From NCBI GenBank assembly GCA_965224435.1, contig OZ245048.1, positions 3,472,001-3,536,000 on the forward strand: 64,000 nt of DNA, in the 5' to 3' direction. The notes under the pieces are model-generated. The model ran no database searches. It saw only the letters and a program-made list of their open reading frames with translations, and had not been told where the DNA came from. Below are positions 25,321-33,016 of this stretch, one piece after another (the first letter of the stretch is position 1; every line of letters starts with the position of its first letter). Position numbers and translations under genes: made by a program. The stretch comes from JAJRQY01 sp965224435. GTDB taxonomy: Bacteria; Actinomycetota; Acidimicrobiia; Acidimicrobiales; SZUA-35.

Positions 25321-25899
25321 CTAGCCGAGCGAGAGGGCGGCAGCGACTGCCTCCTCGATCACGCGACGCAGGCTTGGTTTCCCATTCGATTTTTGCCAAC
25401 GGTTCAGTGCCACATCCAGAGCAGCTAGACAGATGGCGGCAGTGACCTCATCGCTGACCCGAACCTTGCGGCGCAGATCGGTAAGAGCGAAGGCCTTGGC
25501 TAATTCCGCCCGATCAATCTGATCCTGCTGGGCCGCAGCTCCCCAAATCTCTGACTCGGCGTAGATCAGTTTCAATCTTCGGAGAAAGAGGTCAATGTCC
25601 TCTCGGTCGGCCAGCGCCACCGAAACCGAATCCCGGAATGCTTCGACCACTGGTTGTCGTCCAAGTCGTTTTGCCAGCTCAGCATCAACGACGGGATCGC
25701 GCTCGTCCCACAGAACCAGGTTTTCCTTGGTTCCAAAGTGTCGATAGATCGTTGAAGCCGAAACCCCGGAAGTATCGGCGATGGCCTCAACCGGGGTGGC
25801 GTCATAGCCATCGGCCTCAAACATGGACACCGCAGTCCCTTGCACCAAACGCATGGCGGCCACCCGGTTGCGTTGACGTAGCGAGATCGTCCCAACCAT
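25321..25899 (-). CDS. TetR-family transcriptional regulator
   Basis: 192 residues from the ATG at 25899; a longer frame to 25956 would add a hydrophobic stretch over the divergent promoter. HTH: AMRLVQGTAVSMFEADGYDATPVEAIADTSGVSASTIYRHFGTKENLVLW. Divergent from the DUF418 gene, with a TGACA-N10-TGTCA palindrome over that gene's -35, so it probably represses it. Confidence 0.88.
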   Translation of the reverse strand: MVGTISLRQRNRVAAMRLVQGTAVSMFEADGYDATPVEAIADTSGVSASTIYRHFGTKENLVLWDERDPVVDAELAKRLGRQPVVEAFRDSVSVALADREDIDLFLRRLKLIYAESEIWGAAAQQDQIDRAELAKAFALTDLRRKVRVSDEVTAAICLAALDVALNRWQKSNGKPSLRRVIEEAVAAALSLG

Positions 25900-25949
25900 G
25901 TATCTGACGATAGCCAAACCGGAAACCACAATCAATACGGAAGCAACTA

Positions 25950-25977
25950 TTGACATGCGAGTGACTGTCAGTATTGT
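25950..25977 (+). promoter_or_regulatory. promoter of DUF418 gene with candidate TetR operator
   Basis: TTGACA (25950-25955), a 16-base spacer and TATTGT (25972-25977) lie seven bases before GTG 25984, so the transcript is probably leaderless. TGACA-N10-TGTCA (25951-25955, 25966-25970) covers the -35 and spacer. Confidence 0.55.
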
Positions 25978-25983
25978 AGAAGT

Positions 25984-27192
25984 GTGCCAGATCCCCCAAC
26001 TCCTCCCCCGGTGGGTCCTGCCACCCCGACCAAGCAGGCCACCCTGGCCGCGTCAGTCGCTCCGACCAAGACGGCCGCGCCGACCAAGACAACCGAACGC
26101 ATCACCAACCTCGACGCCATCCGTGGCTTCGCCGTTCTCGGCATCCTGGCCATGAACGCGGTTTCCTATGGACTGAATGAAGCCGCCTACTTCAACCTGG
26201 ACGCGGCAGGCGAGCAAACCTGGCTTGACTGGTTGGTTGGCGGTGCGGGAGAAATCTTCATCGACCAGAAGACCATGGGCCTCTTCTCCATGTTGTTCGG
26301 TGCTGGCATTGACCTGTTCGCTGACCGAACAGAAGCCAAGGGTGAGAAGAGTGCGTTCTGGTTCAGCATGTGGCGCAATCTGCTCCTGCTCGCTATCGGA
26401 GTCCTGCACGGCTTGCTGTGGGAGGGCGATGTGCTGCGGGTCTATGCCGTCTGCGCGCCCCTCTTGATCATGATGCGCCATCTCTCTACCAAGGTGTTGC
26501 TAGTCATCGGATCAGGTCTGGTTCTCTGGTCCGCGGTCGTCGCCGTCTTGACTCAAGGGCTTGTTCCCGGTAGCGGTGAAGGGCTCGGAGCTTATTGGCT
26601 TGTCAATCCGTCCGCTGACTACTCCGATGCCGTTGGCATCTTCCTGATCAATGACTTCTTCTCACGGGCTGCGGGAATGATGCTGATCGGGGTGGCCGTC
26701 TACCGGATGGGGGTATTGGACGGAACCCGCCCGGCTGCCTTCTATCGTCGGATGACCGTCATCGGACTGGGCGTTGGTCTCCCACTTGCCGCCGCAGGCC
26801 TGGCCCTACAGGTCGCCAGCGACTTCTCCCCCAACATCGCCTTGATTGGTGAAGCACCCAACACCATTGCCACCATCCCCATTGTCTTTGGTTATGTCGG
26901 TTTGATCTCCCTTTGGAACCAGAGGCAAGACACATGGCTGCATCAACGAATTCGGGCAGCCGGGCGGATGGCCCTAACCAACTATCTGACCCAGACCATC
27001 ATCGGCATCACGGTCCTGCGAGGCGTCTTCGAGTTCGACTCTCTTGGCCGGGCTCAGATCTTCGGACTAGTCCTTGCCATCTGGGGTCTCCAAGTTACCT
27101 GGTCCAAGTGGTGGCTGAACCGTTTCAAGTTCGGCCCCTTCGAATGGGCCTGGCGCTGCGCCACCTACCGGAAACTTCAACCCATCCGCTGA
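25984..27192 (+). CDS. DUF418 (YeiB-like) membrane protein
   Basis: A 402-residue protein from GTG 25984. A Pro/Ala/Thr-rich N-terminus precedes ITNLDAIRGFAVLGILAMNAVSYG, the conserved acyltransferase-like opening of the family. About eight to ten membrane segments follow, with RNLLLLAIGVLHGLLWEGDVLRVYAV and a C-terminal GRMALTNYLTQTII...WSKWWLNRFKFGPFEWAWR block. The exact role is unknown; transport or acyl transfer at the membrane is suspected. Confidence 0.88.
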   Translation: MPDPPTPPPVGPATPTKQATLAASVAPTKTAAPTKTTERITNLDAIRGFAVLGILAMNAVSYGLNEAAYFNLDAAGEQTWLDWLVGGAGEIFIDQKTMGLFSMLFGAGIDLFADRTEAKGEKSAFWFSMWRNLLLLAIGVLHGLLWEGDVLRVYAVCAPLLIMMRHLSTKVLLVIGSGLVLWSAVVAVLTQGLVPGSGEGLGAYWLVNPSADYSDAVGIFLINDFFSRAAGMMLIGVAVYRMGVLDGTRPAAFYRRMTVIGLGVGLPLAAAGLALQVASDFSPNIALIGEAPNTIATIPIVFGYVGLISLWNQRQDTWLHQRIRAAGRMALTNYLTQTIIGITVLRGVFEFDSLGRAQIFGLVLAIWGLQVTWSKWWLNRFKFGPFEWAWRCATYRKLQPIR

Positions 27193-27198
27193 GCGTGC

Positions 27199-28077
27199 CT
27201 AGCGGACGAGGACGGTTCCTAACAAGCGGTCGCCGTTGGCAATGCTGCGGAACGATCCCTCCGCTCCCGCATCGACGATTGCTACCTCGCCAACACCAGA
27301 CTCCAGGGCACGGAAGGCTTCGGTGACCTTGGGGATCATGCCGCCTTGAATGACTCCTGACTCGATCAGGGCCTGCGCCTCTGAGGAAGTGATCTGTTCC
27401 AGACGGCTACCCAGATCGGCGATGTCTCTGAACACCGCCCCCACAGCAGTGGCAAGAACAAGTAGCTGGGCCTGCAAGGTCTGAGCGATCTGGATGACGG
27501 TGGTATCGGCATTGATGTTGTACACCTCTCCCCCGGCTCCAAGCCCGAGGGTGGCAATGACGGGAACCTGGCCCAGATCAAGAAGACCTCGCAGTAGCGA
27601 ATCGTTGATCGACGAGACATCGCCAACCTCACCGAAGTCAATCGCTTCGGGGCCACCACCTTCGACCACAGTTGGTGGCCGACGAGAGGCCCGGATCAGG
27701 CCTCCCGAAACCCCGTGACACCCAAACGCAGGAATGCCAGACCCTTGCAACGAAGCGGTGAGTGCCACGTTGGCCCCACCGGCAATGGCTTGGCTGACAA
27801 TGACCAGATCCTCGGGAGAAGTAATGCGCCGTCCAGCAATCTTCTTGGTTTCTCGCCCGAGGGCTGCTTGCAGAGCCGTGGTTTGTGGGCCACCGCCATG
27901 GAGAACGACCACCTGCCATCCATCACTCAACAGATCCCCAAGATTGCTGGCGAGACCCTGTCGTTGTTCGGAATCAAGAACAACATCGCCCCCGACCTTG
28001 ACGACAGCAACCCGAGAGGCAGTCGCCCGAGAGACAACGCCCCGAGAGACGCTGGCCGAAGCAAGCACTAGGGCCAC
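27199..28077 (-). CDS. argB: acetylglutamate kinase (ArgB)-like acyl-phosphate kinase
   Basis: A 292-residue amino-acid-kinase fold from GTG 28077 (a nearby GTG at 28068 is also possible). Motifs: VKVGGDVV (Lys of the phosphate site), LHGGGPQTT, GRRITSPEDL, VPVIATLGLGAGGEVYNINADTTV and GGMIPKVTEAF. Normally it phosphorylates N-acetylglutamate. It is the last gene of a coupled astA-astB-astE-argC-argB operon, where N-succinylglutamate is the likely ligand and the reverse, ATP-forming direction is possible. The residues lining the acyl pocket cannot be judged by eye. Confidence 0.85.
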   Translation of the reverse strand: MALVLASASVSRGVVSRATASRVAVVKVGGDVVLDSEQRQGLASNLGDLLSDGWQVVVLHGGGPQTTALQAALGRETKKIAGRRITSPEDLVIVSQAIAGGANVALTASLQGSGIPAFGCHGVSGGLIRASRRPPTVVEGGGPEAIDFGEVGDVSSINDSLLRGLLDLGQVPVIATLGLGAGGEVYNINADTTVIQIAQTLQAQLLVLATAVGAVFRDIADLGSRLEQITSSEAQALIESGVIQGGMIPKVTEAFRALESGVGEVAIVDAGAEGSFRSIANGDRLLGTVLVR

Positions 28078-29144
28078 AACCCCGGAGCGTCAAGACCAAA
28101 GTGAGCCGGGTGACCGGTCATCAGATTGAACGACTGGATGGCTTGCCCAGCACCACCCTTGATCAGATTGTCGATAACCGAGGTCACCGCCAGGGTCCGC
28201 TGTCCGGTTGTCGGATCGATGCGAGTATCGATCCCGATCTCGACCCGAGCAGTTCCAGCAACGGCAACGACCTCGGCGGCCTGGCCCTTACCCATCACCC
28301 GCACCAGATCGTGCCCGTCGTAGTACTGGGTATACAGCTCTCTCACACTCTCGTCGCTGGCCCCGTCGGGCAGATCCAGCTGGGAGATGGACAAGATGCC
28401 CCGAGCCAACGGAGCCGAAACGGGGATGAAGTCCAAGGCAATTTCACCAGCTCCAGCCGATCGCAGGGTCTGCAAAATCTCGGCTCGGTGCTGGTGATTG
28501 AGCACCTTGTATGCCTTGAGGTTGTTCACTCGCACCGCGTGGTGGGTTCCCGCTTGGGGCCGAACGCCGGAGCCCGACGAGCCGGTCATGGCCACGGTGC
28601 GAACGGCTCCAGATTCGAGCAAGCCGGCATCGGCCAGCGGCAGCAATCCCATGGCGATGCCGGTGGCAAAACAGCCTGGGCTGGCCACGTAGCGGGCATC
28701 AGCAATGGCCGCGGCATTCAGCTCGGGCATGCCATAGACAAAGGTTCCAAGCCGTTCCGGGCATGGATGCTCGGGGGCATAGTCAGCCACATAGTCCTCA
28801 AGCTTGTTGAGGCGGAAGTCTCCCGAAAGGTCAATGATCTTCACATCCAGATCGAAGAGTTCCATGGCCACCCGGGCAGTGATTACATGGGGCATCGCCA
28901 GGAAGACGATGTCGGCACCGGCGGCGCATTCGGCCGGAGGAATATCTTCCAGGATCAAGTCCATGGCTGCGCCAGCCGAGCCAAGCGAGCGATGCACGTC
29001 CCCCAGCGACTCACCAATATGGTCCTTGGATGAAACTCGGATGACTGACACGTCGGGCCGGGGCAAGAGGTTGCGAAGTAGCTCGGCGGCGCCATAACCC
29101 GAGCCGCCAATAATTGCGACCTTCGTTGTTGAGTCAGCGGTCAT
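28068..29144 (-). CDS. argC: N-acetyl-gamma-glutamyl-phosphate reductase (ArgC)-like
   Basis: A 358-residue protein with NADP Rossmann motif GGSGYGAAELLR, the catalytic Cys in SPGCFATG, TGSSGSGVRPQAGTHH and the C-terminal IKGGAGQAIQSFNLM. The enzyme interconverts an N-acyl-glutamyl phosphate with the semialdehyde. Its ATG follows the astE stop by one base, and it overlaps argB by 10 bases. No AstD-type dehydrogenase lies in the operon, so this protein is the likely partner for the succinylated semialdehyde. Confidence 0.88.
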   Translation of the reverse strand: MTADSTTKVAIIGGSGYGAAELLRNLLPRPDVSVIRVSSKDHIGESLGDVHRSLGSAGAAMDLILEDIPPAECAAGADIVFLAMPHVITARVAMELFDLDVKIIDLSGDFRLNKLEDYVADYAPEHPCPERLGTFVYGMPELNAAAIADARYVASPGCFATGIAMGLLPLADAGLLESGAVRTVAMTGSSGSGVRPQAGTHHAVRVNNLKAYKVLNHQHRAEILQTLRSAGAGEIALDFIPVSAPLARGILSISQLDLPDGASDESVRELYTQYYDGHDLVRVMGKGQAAEVVAVAGTARVEIGIDTRIDPTTGQRTLAVTSVIDNLIKGGAGQAIQSFNLMTGHPAHFGLDAPGLWP

Positions 29145-29145
29145 T

Positions 29146-30363
29146 TCAATTCCCTTCCTGTCGCTTCACGATGAGTGCCACTCGTTGACCAATGGGAACC
29201 CCTCGTATGGGGAAAACAATGGCGGACCCTGGTTCGTCTACAACAAAATCTCGGAACGAGCTTGCACCACTCGTCGCAGTCTGAGTAGGGCCGTCCGACC
29301 CGTCGCGTCGCTCGGAGTTTTGGCGTCGATCCGGCCCACCAACTCGCTGACCATCCCCGACACGTCTATCGACTCCACCAACGCGTCGATTCAAGCAGGT
29401 GGTGAGAACATGACCGACGGGAAGCTCGGTGAAGTTCGCTACCTCATCATCAATGTGCAGCTCGAATCCGTCATCACAGCGGCGCATCACTTCGTGGATG
29501 ACTGAATAGATGGGCACGTCGCCAGGTTTCGTTACCCCATCGACAAACGATGCGGCATCCGATTCGACGCCTTCTCCCGCGATCATCAGCCGGAGCTGGG
29601 TGTCGATGGCAGCGAGTCGAGACGGGTCGTTCTCACCGAAGGGACGGACCTTGCCCAGTTCAACCGTGAACGACTCCGCCCCGAATCGATAGCTGGTGTA
29701 GTAGGAAAATGTGCCAGCCGGAGCGTTGGACAACAACACCGCCTGAATTTCTGATGCCGCCAAGAACTCCATCTGGATGTCGGGCAGGTCAATACCAAAC
29801 GGCAGGATGGCGAAACGTTCGTGAGCCGATGCTCGGATCGCCGTGTGCAAGTCATAATGCACTCGACGGCCACCACCGCCACCTTCACCGACGCCACCTT
29901 CAGGGCTGGCGCCGTCGAAGAAGCGTTCGACGTGGACTTCGATGACTGCTGCTCGGTCAGCTTCGAGTGAAGACCGCTGCTCATGAATGCCGTTGAAGAT
30001 CCGGTTGAGGTTCTCCTCAACAAAGCGGGATTGGTTGATCATCGCATCGGGGTTGCCGAGGATCACCAGCAACCGAACAGCGATTGTTTGCCGGCCAGAC
30101 AGCATGTCTTTGACCAGCGCATCAACTAGCTCGATCGGCGCGGTCTCATTGCCGTGAACCCCGCAGGACAAGAGAAGCGAATCAAGTGGCTCGTCTCCAG
30201 ACCCAGCCACGGCTGGCTCGAACTGGATCACTCCACGATCAAGAAGGGTGATTGTGCCACCGTCGAAATCCACCGTCCCTGATGTTGCCGAGGCACGGTC
30301 AAGAACATGACTCAGGATTGATCCCGACGGCAAGAGTTCATTCGGCAAAAGCTCGTTTGACAT
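29146..30363 (-). CDS. astE: succinylglutamate desuccinylase (AstE)-like, with low-complexity inserts
   Basis: A 405-residue M14-like zinc hydrolase: SCGVHGNETAPIEL (zinc His and Glu), ENLNRIFNG, HYDLHTAIR (zinc His) and TVELGKVRPFG (catalytic Glu). The reaction is N-succinylglutamate to succinate plus glutamate. E. coli AstE is 322 residues; the extra length is largely a Gly/Glu-rich loop (GVGEGGGGGRR) and an Arg/Gly/Asp-rich C-terminal insert with RRVGGVD-like repeats. The ATG shares its A with the astB TGA. Confidence 0.85.
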   Translation of the reverse strand: MSNELLPNELLPSGSILSHVLDRASATSGTVDFDGGTITLLDRGVIQFEPAVAGSGDEPLDSLLLSCGVHGNETAPIELVDALVKDMLSGRQTIAVRLLVILGNPDAMINQSRFVEENLNRIFNGIHEQRSSLEADRAAVIEVHVERFFDGASPEGGVGEGGGGGRRVHYDLHTAIRASAHERFAILPFGIDLPDIQMEFLAASEIQAVLLSNAPAGTFSYYTSYRFGAESFTVELGKVRPFGENDPSRLAAIDTQLRLMIAGEGVESDAASFVDGVTKPGDVPIYSVIHEVMRRCDDGFELHIDDEVANFTELPVGHVLTTCLNRRVGGVDRRVGDGQRVGGPDRRQNSERRDGSDGPTQTATSGASSFRDFVVDEPGSAIVFPIRGVPIGQRVALIVKRQEGN

Positions 30364-31790
30364 CAGGTGCTTTCTCGTTGGTTTCGCCGAGTGTCAGCTT
30401 GTTGGAAATGATAGAGCGAACCGAGGTCGAGGATCTGGGTCAGCTGGTCAAGTGTGGTTTGGGTTTCGAGTAAGAGGTTCGGGTCGGCCAAGTCATCGGG
30501 CTGAAGCTGCTCGCGATAGTTGAGCTTCACCCAGGCTTCCAGCTGATCGAGCTTGTCGTGATCCATCATCACCGAACCACCAAGGGCTAACTCTTCGGCC
30601 TTGCTTAGAACCACTCGAAGCCGCAAGCAGGCCGGTCCTCCCCCATTGCTCATTGATTGGCGAACATCAACGTGGCGCACAGCATCGATTGGACTCGGGC
30701 CACGAACCAGCTCGTCCAGATAGTCGCGTACCCTCGGGTTCTCCGCAGTCTCCGCCGGAGCAATCAGCACCATGGACGGCCGACCTTGGGAACCCGCATC
30801 CGCGGATGATCCAGACACTGGCAGGGTGACCAGTTGCGAATTGAACAGGTAGGACGAGATGGCATCGTCCAGACTGACTTGATCTGCCGGGACCACAACC
30901 GTCTCTACCCCTCGACTCTGCAGCTCACCAAAGACCGATTCGTTAGAGACGGATGATTCAAAGGCTTGCTCGTGACTGAAGAACACCATCTGGTTGGCGA
31001 CCGAAACCACATCGTTGTGGAATGCTCCGGCATCTATTGCGGCCGGATTCTGCTTGGCTAGCAAAACCCGGCTGGGATCAAGACCATGACTGTGAGCAAT
31101 GGTCTGTGAAGCGAGCCTGCTTTGGCGACGGGGGAAGCCGCTCGGGTCCAAGTGCTCGCCATCGTCGCGGCCATAGACAAAGAGTTCAAGTCCGGGGTCG
31201 CCGTGATTGGGGGCAAAGCGACCGTGGTTAGCTGCCCCTTCATCCGCAAAACGCTGATGCATGGGCAGTGGATCATGAACCACAAAGTGATCGGGGTCGT
31301 TGAAGATCTGGCCCAGTACCCGACGGGTGAAACCTCCCTCAAAAGAGCGATGCAGGGTGGAGGAGAGATTGGCCGGCGTGAGATGAACCCGACCGTCTGC
31401 GGTGTCCGCCGAAGGAGAGACAGTGGCTGCATTGGCGGCCCACATAGCCGACGCCGAGGAGACGGTGGCCAACATGGCGGGGTCGGATCTGGCCAAGTCC
31501 GCTACCGCGTCCGCCAGTGTGCCAGTGAACCCAAGCTGGTTCATGATGGGCAGTGATGGACGTTCGTGTGGAGGCAGCACCGCTTGAGGAATGCCAAGGT
31601 CGATCATTGCTCGCATCTTGGCTAGGCCTTCGAGTGCAGCTTGGCGGGGGTACGAGGTCTGCTGGCCGTGCTTCTTCGAGGCCAGGTTCCCGGCCGACAG
31701 TCCGGCGAAGTTGTGGGTAGGTCCAACGATGCCATCGAGGTTGACTTCTCTTGCCAACGCTGGATTGCTAACCGGTGATCTCGAATTCAT
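30363..31790 (-). CDS. astB: N-succinylarginine dihydrolase (AstB)
   Basis: A 475-residue member of the guanidino-group-modifying superfamily. VNLDGIVGPTHNFAGLSAGNLASKKHGQQTSYPRQAALEG is the family opening; VLPPHERPS and HNDVVSVANQM carry active-site residues; SNGGGPACLRLRVVL holds the catalytic Cys. It converts N2-succinylarginine to N2-succinylornithine, CO2 and two ammonia. Its start overlaps astA by ATGA. Confidence 0.93.
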   Translation of the reverse strand: MNSRSPVSNPALAREVNLDGIVGPTHNFAGLSAGNLASKKHGQQTSYPRQAALEGLAKMRAMIDLGIPQAVLPPHERPSLPIMNQLGFTGTLADAVADLARSDPAMLATVSSASAMWAANAATVSPSADTADGRVHLTPANLSSTLHRSFEGGFTRRVLGQIFNDPDHFVVHDPLPMHQRFADEGAANHGRFAPNHGDPGLELFVYGRDDGEHLDPSGFPRRQSRLASQTIAHSHGLDPSRVLLAKQNPAAIDAGAFHNDVVSVANQMVFFSHEQAFESSVSNESVFGELQSRGVETVVVPADQVSLDDAISSYLFNSQLVTLPVSGSSADAGSQGRPSMVLIAPAETAENPRVRDYLDELVRGPSPIDAVRHVDVRQSMSNGGGPACLRLRVVLSKAEELALGGSVMMDHDKLDQLEAWVKLNYREQLQPDDLADPNLLLETQTTLDQLTQILDLGSLYHFQQADTRRNQREST

Positions 31791-32866
31791 CGCTTTGCTG
31801 CCAACACATAGACCAACAACTCATCGCCAGATTCGACTTGTAAGTCAGCCGCTAGTTCGGGGTGGGCCAACACTGATCCGTCCCCAATGCACACGTCGGC
31901 CTGGGCCACCCGGAAATCCGCCAGGCCAGTGGTGGCGAGCATCGCTGGCATCCAAACCTGTTCGTCATCAACGCGTCGGCCCGCCGGCGACTCACGATCG
32001 GCCGCAACCTCCAAGGTCAGCACTTCAGACCGGCGGACCGTGTCCAGGTCACGAACGTGGCAGTCAAGGCAGAGCCCGGCATCGAAGATGTCCACATAGT
32101 TGTTGTTGCGAAATCCTTGGCCGCGCAGCATGGCGGCGGCGGGCTCCGAGCCTGTATTGGCCAGGCCAACGACTCGTTGGGCCTCTTCGGGCAGGAGGTC
32201 AATGAAGATTGGGTAGGGCGGCAGCAAGTCGGCAATGAAGCGCACATCGTGGCCCGAACGTAGGTCGGCGGCGTGCAGATCCAGGCCATAGAACTTGGCT
32301 CCGACCGCATCCCAGAACGGGCTGGCCCCGTGCTCATCGGTCCAGCCTCGCATCTCGGCCATGACCCGCTGACCGAATCGTTCTTGATGGGCGGCAATGA
32401 ACATGAACCGACACAAGGACAAGAGGCGACCTCGACCACCACCACGATGCTCGGGAGAAAGGTAGAGGGTTCCTACCTCTGCTGAGCCGGTGTAGTCGTT
32501 GACTGGTTGCAAGACCCGGTAGTCAATGCGCACATCGAGCTCGGGCGAGACCTGTGAGCGCTTGGTGATCTTGTAGCTATAGAAGGGTCGATCGAGCCCG
32601 ACAGCGGCATAGATGGCCGAGGTGCCAATGATCTCGCCGTCCTCTTCGAGAACGAAGAAATAGGTTTCTTCTCCCGTGACTTCTACTCCGGGGTCAAGAC
32701 TGGAACGACCCTCTTCGACTCGATCGGCCATGCGGGCTGGGTCGCGAGGCATGGTGGTCATCAGGCCCTTGATTCCGTCAGCAAGATCGACCAGCTGATC
32801 CAGGTCAGCAGCGGTCGCCATCCGTATTCGCTGCTGGGGCTGGTTTGCAGAGTGGCGTGGCGTCAT
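31787..32866 (-). CDS. astA: arginine N-succinyltransferase (AstA)
   Basis: A 359-residue GNAT-fold enzyme: IRMATAADLDQLVDLAD...LMTTMPRD, YFFVLEEDGEIIGTSAIYAAVG, EVGTLYLSPEHRGGGRGRLLSLCRFMFIA, AEMRGWTDEHGASPFWDAVG and the C-terminal IFDAGLCLDCHVRDL. It transfers succinyl from succinyl-CoA to arginine, the first step of AST arginine catabolism. First gene of the operon, with a possible leaderless promoter abutting the ATG. Confidence 0.93.
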   Translation of the reverse strand: MTPRHSANQPQQRIRMATAADLDQLVDLADGIKGLMTTMPRDPARMADRVEEGRSSLDPGVEVTGEETYFFVLEEDGEIIGTSAIYAAVGLDRPFYSYKITKRSQVSPELDVRIDYRVLQPVNDYTGSAEVGTLYLSPEHRGGGRGRLLSLCRFMFIAAHQERFGQRVMAEMRGWTDEHGASPFWDAVGAKFYGLDLHAADLRSGHDVRFIADLLPPYPIFIDLLPEEAQRVVGLANTGSEPAAAMLRGQGFRNNNYVDIFDAGLCLDCHVRDLDTVRRSEVLTLEVAADRESPAGRRVDDEQVWMPAMLATTGLADFRVAQADVCIGDGSVLAHPELAADLQVESGDELLVYVLAAKR

Positions 32867-32872
32867 TGCACC

Positions 32873-32908
32873 ATTGTAGGAAGACTATTCGGCTAGGGCA
32901 GAGCGAAT
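32873..32908 (-). promoter_or_regulatory. astA promoter region with inverted repeat
   Basis: On the minus strand TACAAT (32878-32873, five of six to the -10) lies seven bases before the astA ATG, implying a leaderless or near-leaderless mRNA. No good -35 is seen. TATTCG-N12-CGAATA (32885-32890, 32903-32908) overlaps the -35 position and could bind an activator or repressor. Confidence 0.45.
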
Positions 32909-33016
32909 ACCCGCAGTTAAGTAGACATGCGCCAGGGTAGGGCCACAACCCCGAAGCCTAAGCCACCTCGAGCTTGTAGTGTGGCGGCAGATCCGCCGAG
33001 AGACAGGTCCTAGCCG

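Noticed and set aside
28101..29033. 310-codon plus-strand frame over argC
   Set aside because: Mirror frame of a well-supported ArgC; composition rich in His/Gly/Val with no motif.
32952..33016. Possible small peptide on the minus strand ending PPHYKLEVA upstream of astA
   Set aside because: Too short, no clear start or ribosome site, and overlaps the control region; no precursor-peptide maturation genes nearby.
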